64,000 bases of DNA, taken from Clostridia bacterium. Its GTDB lineage: Bacteria; Bacillota; Clostridia; Oscillospirales; CAG-272. The DNA lies in contig JAGAVJ010000003.1 in the NCBI GenBank assembly GCA_017942005.1, positions 165,700 through 229,699 on the forward strand, in the 5' to 3' direction. The notes beneath the pieces are model-generated. The model worked only from the letters and a program-made list of their open reading frames with translations. It was not told where the DNA came from and ran no database searches. The translations under genes and the position numbers were made by a program. This document shows positions 50,850-59,155 of the stretch, in pieces (the stretch's first letter is position 1; every line of letters begins with the position of its first letter).

Positions 50850-50881
50850 ATAACCTGCCGGATTCAGAGAATAACCTGCCG
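50850..50881 (-). promoter_or_regulatory. Direct-repeat operator for LytTR regulator
   Basis: CGGCAGGTTAT (minus strand) occurs at 50881-50871 and again at 50860-50850, an exact 11-bp direct repeat with a 21-bp period, i.e. two helical turns. Characterised LytTR sites (AgrA type) are 9-bp direct repeats with the same 21-bp period. The repeats end 10 bp upstream of the -35 hexamer. Binding by the adjacent regulator is inferred. Confidence 0.7.
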
Positions 50882-50903
50882 CAGCCGTGAAAAATCTCTG
50901 ATG

Positions 50904-50932
50904 AAAAAAGACAGCTGTTTTTTGCAGCTGTC
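50904..50932 (-). terminator. Intrinsic terminator of rbfA-nrnA-truB
   Basis: Minus strand GACAGCTG, loop CAAAAAA, CAGCTGTC, followed directly by TTTTTT (50909-50904). It lies about 120 bp after the truB stop, downstream of the repeat hairpin at 51011. Confidence 0.85.
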
Positions 50933-51010
50933 AGATCAAAATCAAAAGAAATGGCACAATATTACGATCATATTAAAGTAATTCCCCATCAAAAAGTTTT
51001 TTGGGGGTTT

Positions 51011-51040
51011 CAGGGGGCTTTTTTTCAAAAAAGCCCCCTG
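51011..51040. terminator. Hairpin repeat after truB
   Basis: CAGGGGGCTTTTTT/AAAAAAGCCCCCTG with the family flank AAAAAGTTTTTTGGGGG. It is 12 bp after the truB stop on the minus strand. Confidence 0.7.
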
Positions 51041-51051
51041 AGAAAATCCTA

Positions 51052-52011
51052 TCACAGTACAAACAGCTTGACCGCCTTGACTGCTGTGCCGCCGGAATAG
51101 ATACCGACCTCACCGAGTGCAAAAAAGCCTTTTTGTTCTCCGATAAGGCGGACACGCTGTCCCGATGGATACGGTATCCGGTTGTTTTTACCGTACAGCT
51201 TTTCCAAATAGATCTCCTGACCGTTTGTGCACAGCCGTTCATAAAACGCGGGCAGATGAAGTTCTGGAAGCCCTTGGAACAGCGACTCTGTTGGAAGAAG
51301 CAGGGCGATGCGTTCCGCGTCGGACATCGCCTCCAGCGCTTCCAGCGTGTGCACTTGAGAGAGGGTGAAGCTCCCGCTTCCGCATCGGCGCAGGGACGCC
51401 ATACAGCCGCCGCAGCCAAGGGCGGCGCCGATGTCGGCACACAGGGTGCGGATGTAGGTTCCTTTGGAACAGCGCACGTCAAGGGAATATGTGTATGCAT
51501 CAAGATTTGTGCAGACAAGCGAATGAATGGTGACAGGACGCGGCGTCCGCTCAACGGTGATTCCCTGTCGGGCAAGATCGCAGAGCTTTTGTCCGTTGAC
51601 CTTGAGTGCGGAGTACATCGGCGGCACCTGCATGATTTCTCCAATAAAAGACGAAATCACACGGCGGACATCGGCTTCTTCTGGAATGTTGTCGGACGTA
51701 GTCACAACGGTGCCGGTTGTGTCTTCCGTGTCGGTTGTCATGCCAAGCCGCAGGGTACAGAGATAGTGCTTGTCCTCTGCTGTGACGTATTCTGCCGCTT
51801 TTGCGGCGCGGCCGAGCAGAATGGGGAGTACACCGGTCGCCATTGGGTCCAGCGTGCCGGTGTGACCGACCTTTTTCGTATGATACAGCCGCCGGATTTT
51901 CGATACGCAGTCATGAGAGGTGATGCCCGCCGGCTTATCAAGGATTAAAACGCCGTCCGGCTCTGCGGTAGAAGTGCGGTTGGCTGAATTTTGCTTCGGA
52001 GTGTTTGTCAC
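51052..52011 (-). CDS. truB: tRNA pseudouridine-55 synthase
   Basis: 319 residues from a GTG (52011) that overlaps the nrnA stop by GTGA. Isomerises U55 in the T-loop of tRNAs. Seen: GVLILDKPAGITSHDCV, catalytic-Asp motif GHTGTLDPMATGVLP, YSALKVNGQKLCDLARQG and RCSKGTYIRTLCADIG, with a C-terminal PUA-like part. Last gene of the rbfA-nrnA-truB unit, normally linked to nusA-infB, which are not present here. Confidence 0.95.
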   Translation of the reverse strand: MTNTPKQNSANRTSTAEPDGVLILDKPAGITSHDCVSKIRRLYHTKKVGHTGTLDPMATGVLPILLGRAAKAAEYVTAEDKHYLCTLRLGMTTDTEDTTGTVVTTSDNIPEEADVRRVISSFIGEIMQVPPMYSALKVNGQKLCDLARQGITVERTPRPVTIHSLVCTNLDAYTYSLDVRCSKGTYIRTLCADIGAALGCGGCMASLRRCGSGSFTLSQVHTLEALEAMSDAERIALLLPTESLFQGLPELHLPAFYERLCTNGQEIYLEKLYGKNNRIPYPSGQRVRLIGEQKGFFALGEVGIYSGGTAVKAVKLFVL

Positions 52012-53189
52012 AGTGATGCACCTGCTTTTTCCGTCGCTGCGGCAGAGTCTGCGATATCCGCACGTGCTGCGGTAGCTGCACATGCCTCCGCGTCAAATGC
52101 ATCTGCAATCGCATCGATGATCTGCTGTTCTACCGCGTGGATATCACCTGTGATGGTGCAGCCGGCAGCACAGACATGACCGCCGCCGCCAAACTGTGCG
52201 GCAATTTTTGAGACGTTGAAGCCTTCTTCGCAGCGCAGGGACAGCTTATACGCATTTTTGGCACGCGGACGGATGTGTACGGCGACACGCACACCGCGAA
52301 TGCCGCGGATCATGTTGACAATATCGTCGATGTCTTCGTCACGCAGACCGTATTCCGCCATGGTCTCCTCGGTAAAGGAAACGAGCGACACGCGCCGGTC
52401 TAAAAAGAACCGCAGGTTTTCGTATGCGGCTTTTGCCGCCATTACCTGATAGAAGGAGCGGCTGCCATAGATGCGTTCTGTAATTTTGGTATGTGCAATA
52501 CCGGACGCAAGCAGAATCGCTGCGCGGTGATGGGTGACGGGCGTCACTGCGCCGAACTTGAAGGAGCCGGAGTCTGTATTCAGTCCGGCATACAGCGGCA
52601 CCGCGATATTCTGCGGCATGCGGCGATCTCCTTCATTCCAGCGGAACAATTCGCATCCGATATCAAAAATCAGCTCGGCGCAGGCAGCAAGAGAACCATC
52701 CACACACGCATACTTTGCAAACAGCGTATTGGTGCAGTGGTGGTCAATGGCAAGGTCTACCCGTCCCATTTCTCCGAACGGAATGGCATAAGAACCCATC
52801 AGAGAGGGGGACGCAATGTCCACGGAGATGACCTTATCCCAGAAAAATCCGTCGGGAAGCTGTTCCGCCAGCAAAAATTCCCGTTCCTCCGTGATCCCCT
52901 GCAAACGGTAGGGAATGGGGTCTGCACAAATGCAGTGCGCAGTTTTTCCCATCAGGCGCAGAAGATTGCGCAGACCGATACCGCAGCCCAGCGTATCGCC
53001 GTCCGGGTGCGCATGCATGATAATCAGATAATTGTGGTGCGTAGAAAGCCATGCGGCGGTTTCGCTGACGGTCAGCATTTTGCAGGAAGCGGCAGTGTCC
53101 TCTTTTGGCTTTTCGGCACAGGCGGAACACGGCTCTTCCAACGCACTTTGTGCTGACAATGCGGTCTTGGGGGCGGTATCAGTCGTCAT
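52008..53189 (-). CDS. nrnA: DHH/DHHA1 bifunctional oligoribonuclease/pAp phosphatase
   Basis: 393 residues from ATG 53189, which overlaps the end of rbfA. Degrades nano-RNA and dephosphorylates pAp. DHH domain: HAHPDGDTLGCGIGL, SVDIAS, LAIDHHCTN; DHHA1 domain: RPRAKNAYKLSLR and GGGGHVCAAG. The first 45 residues (Ala/Ser/Cys-rich) and last 25 (Ala-rich) are low-complexity additions. Placement between rbfA and truB is the Firmicutes norm. Confidence 0.93.
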   Translation of the reverse strand: MTTDTAPKTALSAQSALEEPCSACAEKPKEDTAASCKMLTVSETAAWLSTHHNYLIIMHAHPDGDTLGCGIGLRNLLRLMGKTAHCICADPIPYRLQGITEEREFLLAEQLPDGFFWDKVISVDIASPSLMGSYAIPFGEMGRVDLAIDHHCTNTLFAKYACVDGSLAACAELIFDIGCELFRWNEGDRRMPQNIAVPLYAGLNTDSGSFKFGAVTPVTHHRAAILLASGIAHTKITERIYGSRSFYQVMAAKAAYENLRFFLDRRVSLVSFTEETMAEYGLRDEDIDDIVNMIRGIRGVRVAVHIRPRAKNAYKLSLRCEEGFNVSKIAAQFGGGGHVCAAGCTITGDIHAVEQQIIDAIADAFDAEACAATAARADIADSAAATEKAGASL

Positions 53190-53670
53190 ATTCGTCGTCC
53201 TCTTTCGCAGTATAGGTGTTGTTGCTATCGGAGGCATTCGCGGCGGCAGCAGCTGCGGCTGCTTCCTTGGCTTCCAGCTCTGCGCGTTCCTCAAAGCGGC
53301 GAATGTCGTCCTTGACCGACGGCGTATGCAAAATCGTGTTGATTTTTGCGCCGTATGCAATGGAGGGGTCATAAATGAACTGCAATTCCGGCGTGATACG
53401 CAGATTCAAGCGCTGCGCAATCTGTCCGCGGATATACCCCTGTGCGGAAATGAGTCCTTTTTTCAACGCCTTTTCGTCAAAGCCGTTTTCTCCGTCATTT
53501 GCATCAAGAACGGAATAATAGATTTTGCAGTATTTCAAGTCCGGTGTGACTTCACAGCGGATCACAGAAACAAAGTGTTCTGACACGCGCGGGTCCTTGA
53601 TGCCGCGCACAATTTCAGAGACCGCATGCATCATTTCTTCATTGATGCGGTCGCGTCTGTATTTTGCCAT
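53179..53670 (-). CDS. rbfA: 30S ribosome-binding factor A
   Basis: 163 residues from ATG 53670 after AGGAGG. KH-fold assembly factor for 16S rRNA 5' end maturation: RRDRINEEMMHAVSEIVRGIKDPRV, VSVIRCEVTPDLKYCKIYYSVL and RLNLRITPELQFIYDPSI. A C-terminal extension (EERAELEAKEAAAAAAAAN, then acidic) makes it longer than the usual 120 residues. It opens the operon; infB is not adjacent. Confidence 0.93.
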   Translation of the reverse strand: MAKYRRDRINEEMMHAVSEIVRGIKDPRVSEHFVSVIRCEVTPDLKYCKIYYSVLDANDGENGFDEKALKKGLISAQGYIRGQIAQRLNLRITPELQFIYDPSIAYGAKINTILHTPSVKDDIRRFEERAELEAKEAAAAAAAANASDSNNTYTAKEDDEYDD

Positions 53671-53845
53671 GGTGGTTCCTCCTATGGTAGGGTGATGCAC
53701 GCATGCATACAGGAAAAATCGACAGGACAGGAAAAGAATGTGTCTGCCGGTTCTTTGTATGCATTCGCGTTTTCGATATATAGTATTATACCATATTATC
53801 GTAAATGTTGCAAGTGCGGTTCTGGAAGTGTTCGGAAAATTTAGA

Positions 53846-53875
53846 GGGGCTGCTGTACTTTGGTGAAGCAGCCCC
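53846..53875. terminator. Hairpin after the esterase gene
   Basis: GGGGCTGCT (53846-53854) pairs with AGCAGCCCC (53867-53875). On the minus strand it lies just beyond the stop of the esterase gene (53888) and is followed by TCTAAATTTTCC, a weak T-rich tail. Confidence 0.6.
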
Positions 53876-53887
53876 GTAGGATTCTTG

Positions 53888-54664
53888 TTATGGATTGTTT
53901 GGAACGGTGTCTTGAAGAAATGCTTTGATCATACCGGCAAAATGCGGTGCATCAAAATTATACTGGCAGTGTGCGGAATTTTCAACGCATTCACAGGTGA
54001 TTTTCTCCTTTGGATAGCCAAAGCTCTTTAACAGGGAGATCATCAGCTGATTTTGTTCTGGACGGCAGAGCATATCGCGGTCTGCCCAGACAAAGTGCAG
54101 GCGCGGCAGAACCGCAGGATTTTCAAACGGTTTATCCACATAGAACATCGGCGCGGTTTCATCGATGCGCACGGCAAGCGGATGATGCCCGCTGCGCTGC
54201 AAAATCCCGAAATGGGATGTGGGTTGTCCGGCGTCAAAAAACCAGCCGTCGATGTCATACGGCGAGATGTTGTATGCTGCAAGATATGCGGGATTGCAGA
54301 ACAGCATCATGGAGAGATACGCACCGGCAGAGGAGCCGCCGACAAACAGTTTTTGATACGGGCAGCGTTTTTTGCCGTCAGTCATCACGGTATGCAGCGC
54401 AAGGGCACAGTCCTCAATAAATTGCGGGAAAACAGCGCCGTCTCCAAACAGACGATAATTGATGGAAGCGCAGGCGATGCCGTCCTTTGCAAGAGTCTGT
54501 AGGGTTGGACGGATGTCTTCCTTGCTGCCGCCTTCCAGTCCGCCGCCGTGAATATAGAAAAACAGGGAGTTACAGGGGACGCCTTCGTCTTGGGGTAAAT
54601 AGAAATCATACAAACCGCGTATGCCGGTTTCCTTTTGATAAACCAAATTTTCTATCAACTTCAT
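53888..54664 (-). CDS. Alpha/beta hydrolase esterase (HGGG, HSL-like)
   Basis: 258 residues, no signal peptide. Oxyanion motif FFYIHGGGLEGGS (about 36-48), nucleophile elbow FVGGSSAGAYLSMML, acid in VWADRDMLCRPEQ and His in ENSAHCQYNFDAPHF. This is the hormone-sensitive-lipase-like group of carboxylesterases; the substrate is unknown. The start has two hairpins between SD and ATG. It follows the E2-like gene on the same strand with about 115 bp between. Confidence 0.87.
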   Translation of the reverse strand: MKLIENLVYQKETGIRGLYDFYLPQDEGVPCNSLFFYIHGGGLEGGSKEDIRPTLQTLAKDGIACASINYRLFGDGAVFPQFIEDCALALHTVMTDGKKRCPYQKLFVGGSSAGAYLSMMLFCNPAYLAAYNISPYDIDGWFFDAGQPTSHFGILQRSGHHPLAVRIDETAPMFYVDKPFENPAVLPRLHFVWADRDMLCRPEQNQLMISLLKSFGYPKEKITCECVENSAHCQYNFDAPHFAGMIKAFLQDTVPNNP

Positions 54665-54669
54665 ATCAT

Positions 54670-54732
54670 CGTGGAATTGTGACGTAGGTCACAAAACACA
54701 GTCTGAAAATATATTTTCAGACGTTTCTCCTT
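54670..54732 (-). promoter_or_regulatory. SD, two hairpins, then start codon of the esterase
   Basis: Minus strand: AAGGAG (54732-54727), AAAC, a perfect 22-nt palindrome GTCTGAAAATA/TATTTTCAGAC (54722-54701), 6 nt, hairpin TTGTGAC/GTCACAA (54694-54677), TTCCACG, then ATG 54669 (out of frame) and ATG 54664 (in frame). The SD lies 62 nt from the true start; folding both hairpins reduces it to about 20. Confidence 0.6.
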
Positions 54733-54780
54733 CTGCATGTAGTTTCGTATGGGTTGTTTTTATAAACGCAAACGGTGCTT

Positions 54781-55674
54781 TTACGGAATATCCGCGACGA
54801 CAACTTCAGGCTTTTGGTCAAGCAGCCACGGGTTTTTGTAAATCTTGTGCAGATAGCGCAGCGCAGAGGCGTAATAGAAGCCGTCTACAATCCGTTCGTC
54901 CATGACAAAGGTATATGCGACATAGGGCACATGCCGGGTGGACCCGTCTGCCTGAAGCTCATAGCGATGCTTCTTTGCACCGAAGGACATGAATACCGGA
55001 ACGTTTCCGAAGTCATAGAGGTGATGATAGATCGGCGGAATGCCAAGCGAACCCATGGACGTGATGAAGAACGATCCGTGGAACGGACTCAGCCGTGACA
55101 GAAACCGCGGCAGAAAACCGAAATAATCAATGACCTGCAAAAGGAATACGACAAACTTCATAAGCAGTCCCGGCATATAGGACAAAATCTTTGCCGCACC
55201 GTCAAAAGAGCCGCCGGGCGCATTGCGGTATTCTTCAATAATCTGATTGATTTTCTGATAGACCTCGACTGCGGTCGCATCCGGCTCAAATTCTGCCTTG
55301 ATAACGGTATCAGGCGAATTCAAGTCCATTTCCTTTTTGATGGTAAGACAGATTTCAATATTGAACCGGGAAAAAATTTCCTGCCCGGCAATGAAGCGGT
55401 TTAACCCTGGGTATTGGGAAAGCGTCCGCACATAGGCGGCGATTAAGACGTACATCATATTAAAGCCCTGCATGCCTGCCGCTTTCTTTTCTTTGACGTA
55501 GGCGTCAATATGGTTGGTGATGATTTCGTCGCGGATGTAGTTTTGACTGGTGTTGCGTGTTTTCATGATAAACGGGGAAACACGCGCCATAGGAGAGATG
55601 GAACGTACCCGTCGGCCCTCCGCACGGTCGCCGAACCGCCGTTTGATTTTTTTTGTGCTTTTTTCGATTGCCAA
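54781..55674 (-). CDS. 2-oxoacid dehydrogenase acyltransferase (E2)-like protein
   Basis: 297 residues from a TTG (55674), 9 nt after AAAGGCGG. Related to the catalytic domain of E2/chloramphenicol acetyltransferase-type enzymes, without lipoyl or subunit-binding domains: FNMMYVLIAAYVRTLSQYPGLNRFI, GSFFITSMGSLGIPPIYHHLYDFGNVPVFMSFG and the active-site region MDERIVDGFYYA. The family catalytic His (HxxxDG) is Glu here (ERIVDG), so transfer activity is doubtful. A decayed copy of its first 11 codons and upstream DNA lies at 58142-58370. Confidence 0.8.
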   Translation of the reverse strand: MAIEKSTKKIKRRFGDRAEGRRVRSISPMARVSPFIMKTRNTSQNYIRDEIITNHIDAYVKEKKAAGMQGFNMMYVLIAAYVRTLSQYPGLNRFIAGQEIFSRFNIEICLTIKKEMDLNSPDTVIKAEFEPDATAVEVYQKINQIIEEYRNAPGGSFDGAAKILSYMPGLLMKFVVFLLQVIDYFGFLPRFLSRLSPFHGSFFITSMGSLGIPPIYHHLYDFGNVPVFMSFGAKKHRYELQADGSTRHVPYVAYTFVMDERIVDGFYYASALRYLHKIYKNPWLLDQKPEVVVADIP

Positions 55675-55745
55675 TGTAAATTACCGCCTTTCAGAGGGGG
55701 AGAATTTTTGTTTTTGGAAAACGTCATCTTTGATAAAAACGTTAT

Positions 55746-55774
55746 AAGATATCATACGATATTTTTTCAAACAA
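55746..55774 (-). promoter_or_regulatory. Possible promoter of the E2-like gene
   Basis: Minus strand TTGTTT (55774-55769), 17 bp, TATCTT (55751-55746). Imperfect hexamers but correct spacing. The 350-bp gap from 55675 to 56024 holds this, an AT-rich stretch and the hairpin at 55964; no gene is seen. Confidence 0.45.
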
Positions 55775-55963
55775 TATCACAATGTATTGGTTGTTTGCTT
55801 CCATGATGGGACATTGCCTCTGATGGAACAAATTCATATCCTACAATATAATTACAGTATACCACAAAATTCGCGTCTTGCAAAGGGTTTTTGAAAAAGT
55901 TTTTACAAAAACATGAATTATTTGTTTCCTGTATTGGAAGGGGCGTAAATATTGGAGGCAAGA

Positions 55964-55995
55964 AACAGCGCCGGCACGTATGTGTCGGCGCTGTT
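55964..55995 (-). terminator. Terminator-like hairpin after the four-helix protein gene
   Basis: AACAGCGCCGGCAC and GTGTCGGCGCTGTT pair fully, one G-T wobble included, 30 bp past the minus-strand stop at 56025; TTCTTGCC follows. A related hairpin (CAGCATCGGC/GCCGATGCTG) is at 58416-58441 after the gene at 58490. Confidence 0.6.
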
Positions 55996-56024
55996 ATTGG
56001 CTGTATTGTAATGTACTGATCAGA

Positions 56025-56504
56025 TTATCGTTTTCTGTCACCTGCGTGATTATTTTTTTGCTGTTTGACAACACCTATCACAAGTGCAATGGAAGTAGGG
56101 AGCAGCATTAAAAATGTGGTCGGAATTCCGATGGAATAAAACGTACATATGGCATATACTGACGCAATACATTCCATGAAAGCGAGTAGTAAAAAGACTT
56201 CATTTTTCTCAGAATGCGTTGATTTTGAACGGAATACGAACAGTACACCGACAAGAATGCTGAACAGTACATACAGGACGGTTGGTACATTCCACAGATG
56301 TGCCTTCCATGGATGATTCTGTACTAAAGAAGGAAGCGAAATGATATCGTTACGATAGAGCTGATATTCGACGCCGTAGATTATAGTGAACAGTCCAAAG
56401 AGAATACAGAACACACCGCCTGTTACAAAAATTTTTTTAGGGGACAGTAATGCGATGTACCGATATAGTAGGAGCAAAAGAGTTAACATTACAATATAGA
56501 ACAT
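56025..56504 (-). CDS. Small four-helix membrane protein, candidate immunity protein
   Basis: 159 residues, four predicted membrane segments (about 2-18, 27-46, 70-89, 105-145), and a basic C-terminal tail (KQQKNNHAGDRKR). No family recognised. It lies 96 bp downstream of, and on the same strand as, the secreted protein at 56601-57311, and shares its AT-rich composition. Secreted peptide plus small membrane protein is the layout of toxin-immunity pairs, but nothing in the sequence proves it. Confidence 0.7.
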   Translation of the reverse strand: MFYIVMLTLLLLLYRYIALLSPKKIFVTGGVFCILFGLFTIIYGVEYQLYRNDIISLPSLVQNHPWKAHLWNVPTVLYVLFSILVGVLFVFRSKSTHSEKNEVFLLLAFMECIASVYAICTFYSIGIPTTFLMLLPTSIALVIGVVKQQKNNHAGDRKR

Positions 56505-56600
56505 TTTATTTTATTCCTACTTCATTTTTCAAATTTTGAGGTGTTCAAAATAACTCAGTATTATTAAAAGGTTAGATGTATATTCTCTATACAATACAAT

Positions 56601-57311
56601 TTAAGCTTTTTCAAAATAATAATTAGCGTTTATCATTGCATTTCTTATATTATTATATTCAGTTTCCACCAAAATTGTTATAGCGGATTCCCACATTGAT
56701 GGAATTGTATATGATGTCATAATATATGCTACTATTCCTGCTACCGTTGAAGCAATTAATGTGCTGGCTACTAAAAATCCTGCTGCGCTACCTGCACCAG
56801 CTAATATTAATTGAGCACCTTCGGTGAGGGCTAAATTTTTTTCTGCTAAATACTTGTTAATTCGTTCTTCAGAAGCTTTCATGGACTCTACTTCTCTAGC
56901 AAATGAGCGGCAAGAAGATGAATCACTCATAACACCTTTCGAACATGCGCTACCATCATTTTGTAATGGTCTGTCTAAATGCCAAACATATGCAGCTGTA
57001 CTGCAATAAATGTAACGATAGGAGTCATAGGAACCAGTCACTCTATCGCTCATTGGGACAGCATCTTCCTTCTCCAATTTGGCAGAGGACCATGAAATAG
57101 CATTACCGCCACCAACGACAGTAATTGTTTTTGTTCCATTCGTATTAGGAGTGATAGTAACATTAAAAAGTGTATTATCAATTTTTATAGAGTATGTAGC
57201 TGCGTTGGTAACATTAATATTAGTAGCTACTGTTGGTATAGCTAAAAATGTGAATGTTAATGAAATTACTAAGATGATAGAAATAATCTTTTTCTTTAAT
57301 AAAATTTTCAT
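56601..57311 (-). CDS. Secreted protein with C-terminal membrane-active segment
   Basis: 236 residues. A signal peptide (residues 1-30, AIPTVATN) is followed by a Thr/Asn-rich beta region, two Cys-rich segments (IYCSTAAYVWHLDRPLQNDG, ACSKGV, SSSCRS) and a C-terminal hydrophobic Gly/Ala stretch (LILAGAGSAAGFLVASTLIA, then STVAGIVAYIMTS). This profile resembles large secreted bacteriocins or pore formers of Firmicutes, but I cannot name a family. Its AT-rich codon use differs from the surrounding genome, suggesting transfer. AAAGGA lies 9 nt before the ATG. Confidence 0.7.
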   Translation of the reverse strand: MKILLKKKIISIILVISLTFTFLAIPTVATNINVTNAATYSIKIDNTLFNVTITPNTNGTKTITVVGGGNAISWSSAKLEKEDAVPMSDRVTGSYDSYRYIYCSTAAYVWHLDRPLQNDGSACSKGVMSDSSSCRSFAREVESMKASEERINKYLAEKNLALTEGAQLILAGAGSAAGFLVASTLIASTVAGIVAYIMTSYTIPSMWESAITILVETEYNNIRNAMINANYYFEKA

Positions 57312-57878
57312 ATAAGTTTCCTTTCCAGATATAATTAAAATGATATTTCATAAAATGTAATAATGAGTAGATGGCGCATAAATTGAAACTACCAAACAAT
57401 TGTACTTGCAGCCAACTTATGCGCGACCAAAAATATGTTTCATCGGATATGGTGGAATATGGATCATATTGTTATCCGTATGAATTCGCATGGGATGGCA
57501 GGGGAATAAATATGAAATGTAGTTTCGTGCAATCGCAGGGTTGTATAGATTCACCGTTTCCTTTCACCTCTTTCGTAGATTGATATCAAATTGGGTGTTG
57601 CAGGGACATTTTGTACGATATTCCATCTAATTAAGAACAGTATATCATATAAATTACAATGAGTCAATGTTTTATATACGATAAAAAAATTATAATTTAT
57701 CTATTATTCGACAATTAATCCTTTAACTGTTAATGTTTATATTTGATAAAATTTTCAAATATATTTAGTTGTAATAAACAGAATTCTCACGAAAAAAGAA
57801 AAAATTCTAAAACGTGAATGATATGAACTAATAAAAAGAGAACACCAACCAACTAACCATATCAAAGGAGGAATTCTC

Positions 57879-58013
57879 ATAAAAAATATAACACAAGATG
57901 CATGTTGCCATCAAGATGTAATTATGTTAGCCAAGCGATCAGGCAAAAATTCTGCGGCAGTAATTGTGATACAAGGAATACTGCTATTACCCATCTTTTA
58001 TAATTTTGTGTGA
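57879..58013 (+). pseudogene. Transposase N-terminal fragment (decayed)
   Basis: A frame of 44 codons starts at ATA (instead of ATG) 57879, seven bases after the fully formed site AAAGGAGGA. It reads KNITQDACCHQDVIMLAKRSG then AAVIV, resembling the helix-turn-helix start of IS3/IS481-type transposases (K-ITQ-A--RQ-V---A-K-G---A-). It ends at TGA 58011-58013 without the catalytic part. The AT-rich stretch from 57312 to 58489 holds this, a copied fragment at 58142 and no intact gene. Confidence 0.4.
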
Positions 58014-58141
58014 AAGTTTATATATGGCAGAACCAAGTGTGTATATGTACCATGTTCGGTCACTTCGTTATAATAAAAACAGAATGGAAGTATAGGATTT
58101 TTCCCAGACGATCTATGAGACGGTGCGTAAGATTGTAAACT

Positions 58142-58174
58142 CGTTAATTTTTTTGTACTTTTTTCAATTACCAC
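58142..58174 (-). pseudogene. Remnant of a second E2-like gene start
   Basis: Minus-strand codons from GTG 58174 read VVIEKSTKKL, matching the start of the E2-like protein (MAIEKSTKKI). Upstream sequence 58175-58370 also matches 55675-55920 with scattered changes (for example ATAAATATGAATTATTTG against AAAACATGAATTATTTG). Coding similarity ends at 58145. This is a decayed segmental duplication. Confidence 0.6.
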
Positions 58175-58415
58175 TGTATTACTACTTTTTCCGGAGAGAA
58201 AGATTTATGTTTTTTTGAAAAGCATTATCTTACTTATGAAACGATATAAAATATGATATCTAATCCCACAGTATAATATCCTATGATATAACTACAATAT
58301 GTCAAAAACTCACAGATTATAAAAGGATTTTTGTGAAAATTACATAAATATGAATTATTTGCATTTTATTATGAAGAATGTTTTTTCTGCGTCGGAAATA
58401 GAAAGAGAACGGAAA

Positions 58416-58441
58416 CAGCATCGGCTTGTGTGCCGATGCTG
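58416..58441 (-). terminator. Hairpin after the gene at 58490
   Basis: CAGCATCGGC and GCCGATGCTG pair perfectly. It lies 49 bp past the minus-strand stop at 58490 and is followed by TTTCC, a weak tail. It corresponds to the hairpin at 55964 in the duplicated segment. Confidence 0.55.
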
Positions 58442-58489
58442 CTGTTGATTGGAATGTATTGGAGAGTACCGTTGCGATGTATTATTTTA

Positions 58490-59050
58490 TCATTGGCTAT
58501 CGCTAAGTTTTACTTCGTAAAATGCAACTTTTTCTGTGTAAAAGTCTTTCACATTTGCGTTTAAATCTTTTGTGATGTAGTCTATGATATAAAGATAACC
58601 GATATCTGTAAAAATGTATAAGTCGCATTTTTTTCCATCTCTGATGCAATGGACGGTATATTGATGATTATCATAATTACAACACCGAAATTCTCTCATT
58701 TCACCGGTTCTGAAAAAATAGTTCAGATTTTTTATCACCTCATAAAACATGAAGTGATGGGCACCTTGTTCTACAGTGTACACTTCTCCATCTATATCTA
58801 CCGTTCCAGTTACATAATCCCTGTCTTTGCATATTCTGCGCTGTACAGATAGAGAAACTCGTACCGTCGCTTCTTTATCAAACTGATAATACACCGTGTC
58901 ATCATCTATATTACTTGCTTTTGACATTGATACAGTAAATTCAGTATGGATTGGCTGATAATAAATGATGAGCGCGATGATTACGGTGATTAAAGTGAAA
59001 AGTATAATGATTTGTTTTTTCTTTTGTTTTAAAAAGGTCCGAGCGTCCAT
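58490..59050 (-). CDS. Membrane-anchored protein, paralogue of 12781-13284
   Basis: 186 residues. Basic start (KQKKKQ), one membrane helix (about 13-33), then an extracytoplasmic beta-type domain: VSMSKASNIDDDTVYYQFDKEATVRVSLSVQRR, VTGTVDIDGEVYTV. No family recognised. The pattern of strands and the GTV-IDGE segment match the protein encoded at 12781-13284. A 17-codon leader frame ends six bases before its ATG, so its translation may depend on that frame; there is no good ribosome binding site of its own. Confidence 0.68.
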   Translation of the reverse strand: MDARTFLKQKKKQIIILFTLITVIIALIIYYQPIHTEFTVSMSKASNIDDDTVYYQFDKEATVRVSLSVQRRICKDRDYVTGTVDIDGEVYTVEQGAHHFMFYEVIKNLNYFFRTGEMREFRCCNYDNHQYTVHCIRDGKKCDLYIFTDIGYLYIIDYITKDLNANVKDFYTEKVAFYEVKLSDSQ

Positions 59051-59053
59051 AAA

Positions 59054-59107
59054 TCACCGGATGTGCAGCAGCAGACAGGATATGCAGTGAAGAGGGGTTC
59101 TTTTCAT
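59054..59107 (-). CDS. Possible 17-residue leader peptide
   Basis: ATG 59107 follows GGAG by 6 nt and reads MKRTPLHCISCLLLHIR to a TGA (59056-59054) three bases before the ATG of the downstream gene. The spacing permits translational coupling. Too short to be judged by composition; could be chance. Confidence 0.3.
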   Translation of the reverse strand: MKRTPLHCISCLLLHIR

Positions 59108-59155
59108 AGGTTTCTCCATTTTATGATGAAAATTTCAAGTATATTTTCAGGACAG

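Noticed and set aside
57371..57583. 70-codon plus-strand open frame in the AT-rich island
   Set aside because: No ribosome binding site, no recognisable domain, and it lies in a stretch of decayed DNA; cysteine-rich composition alone is not enough.
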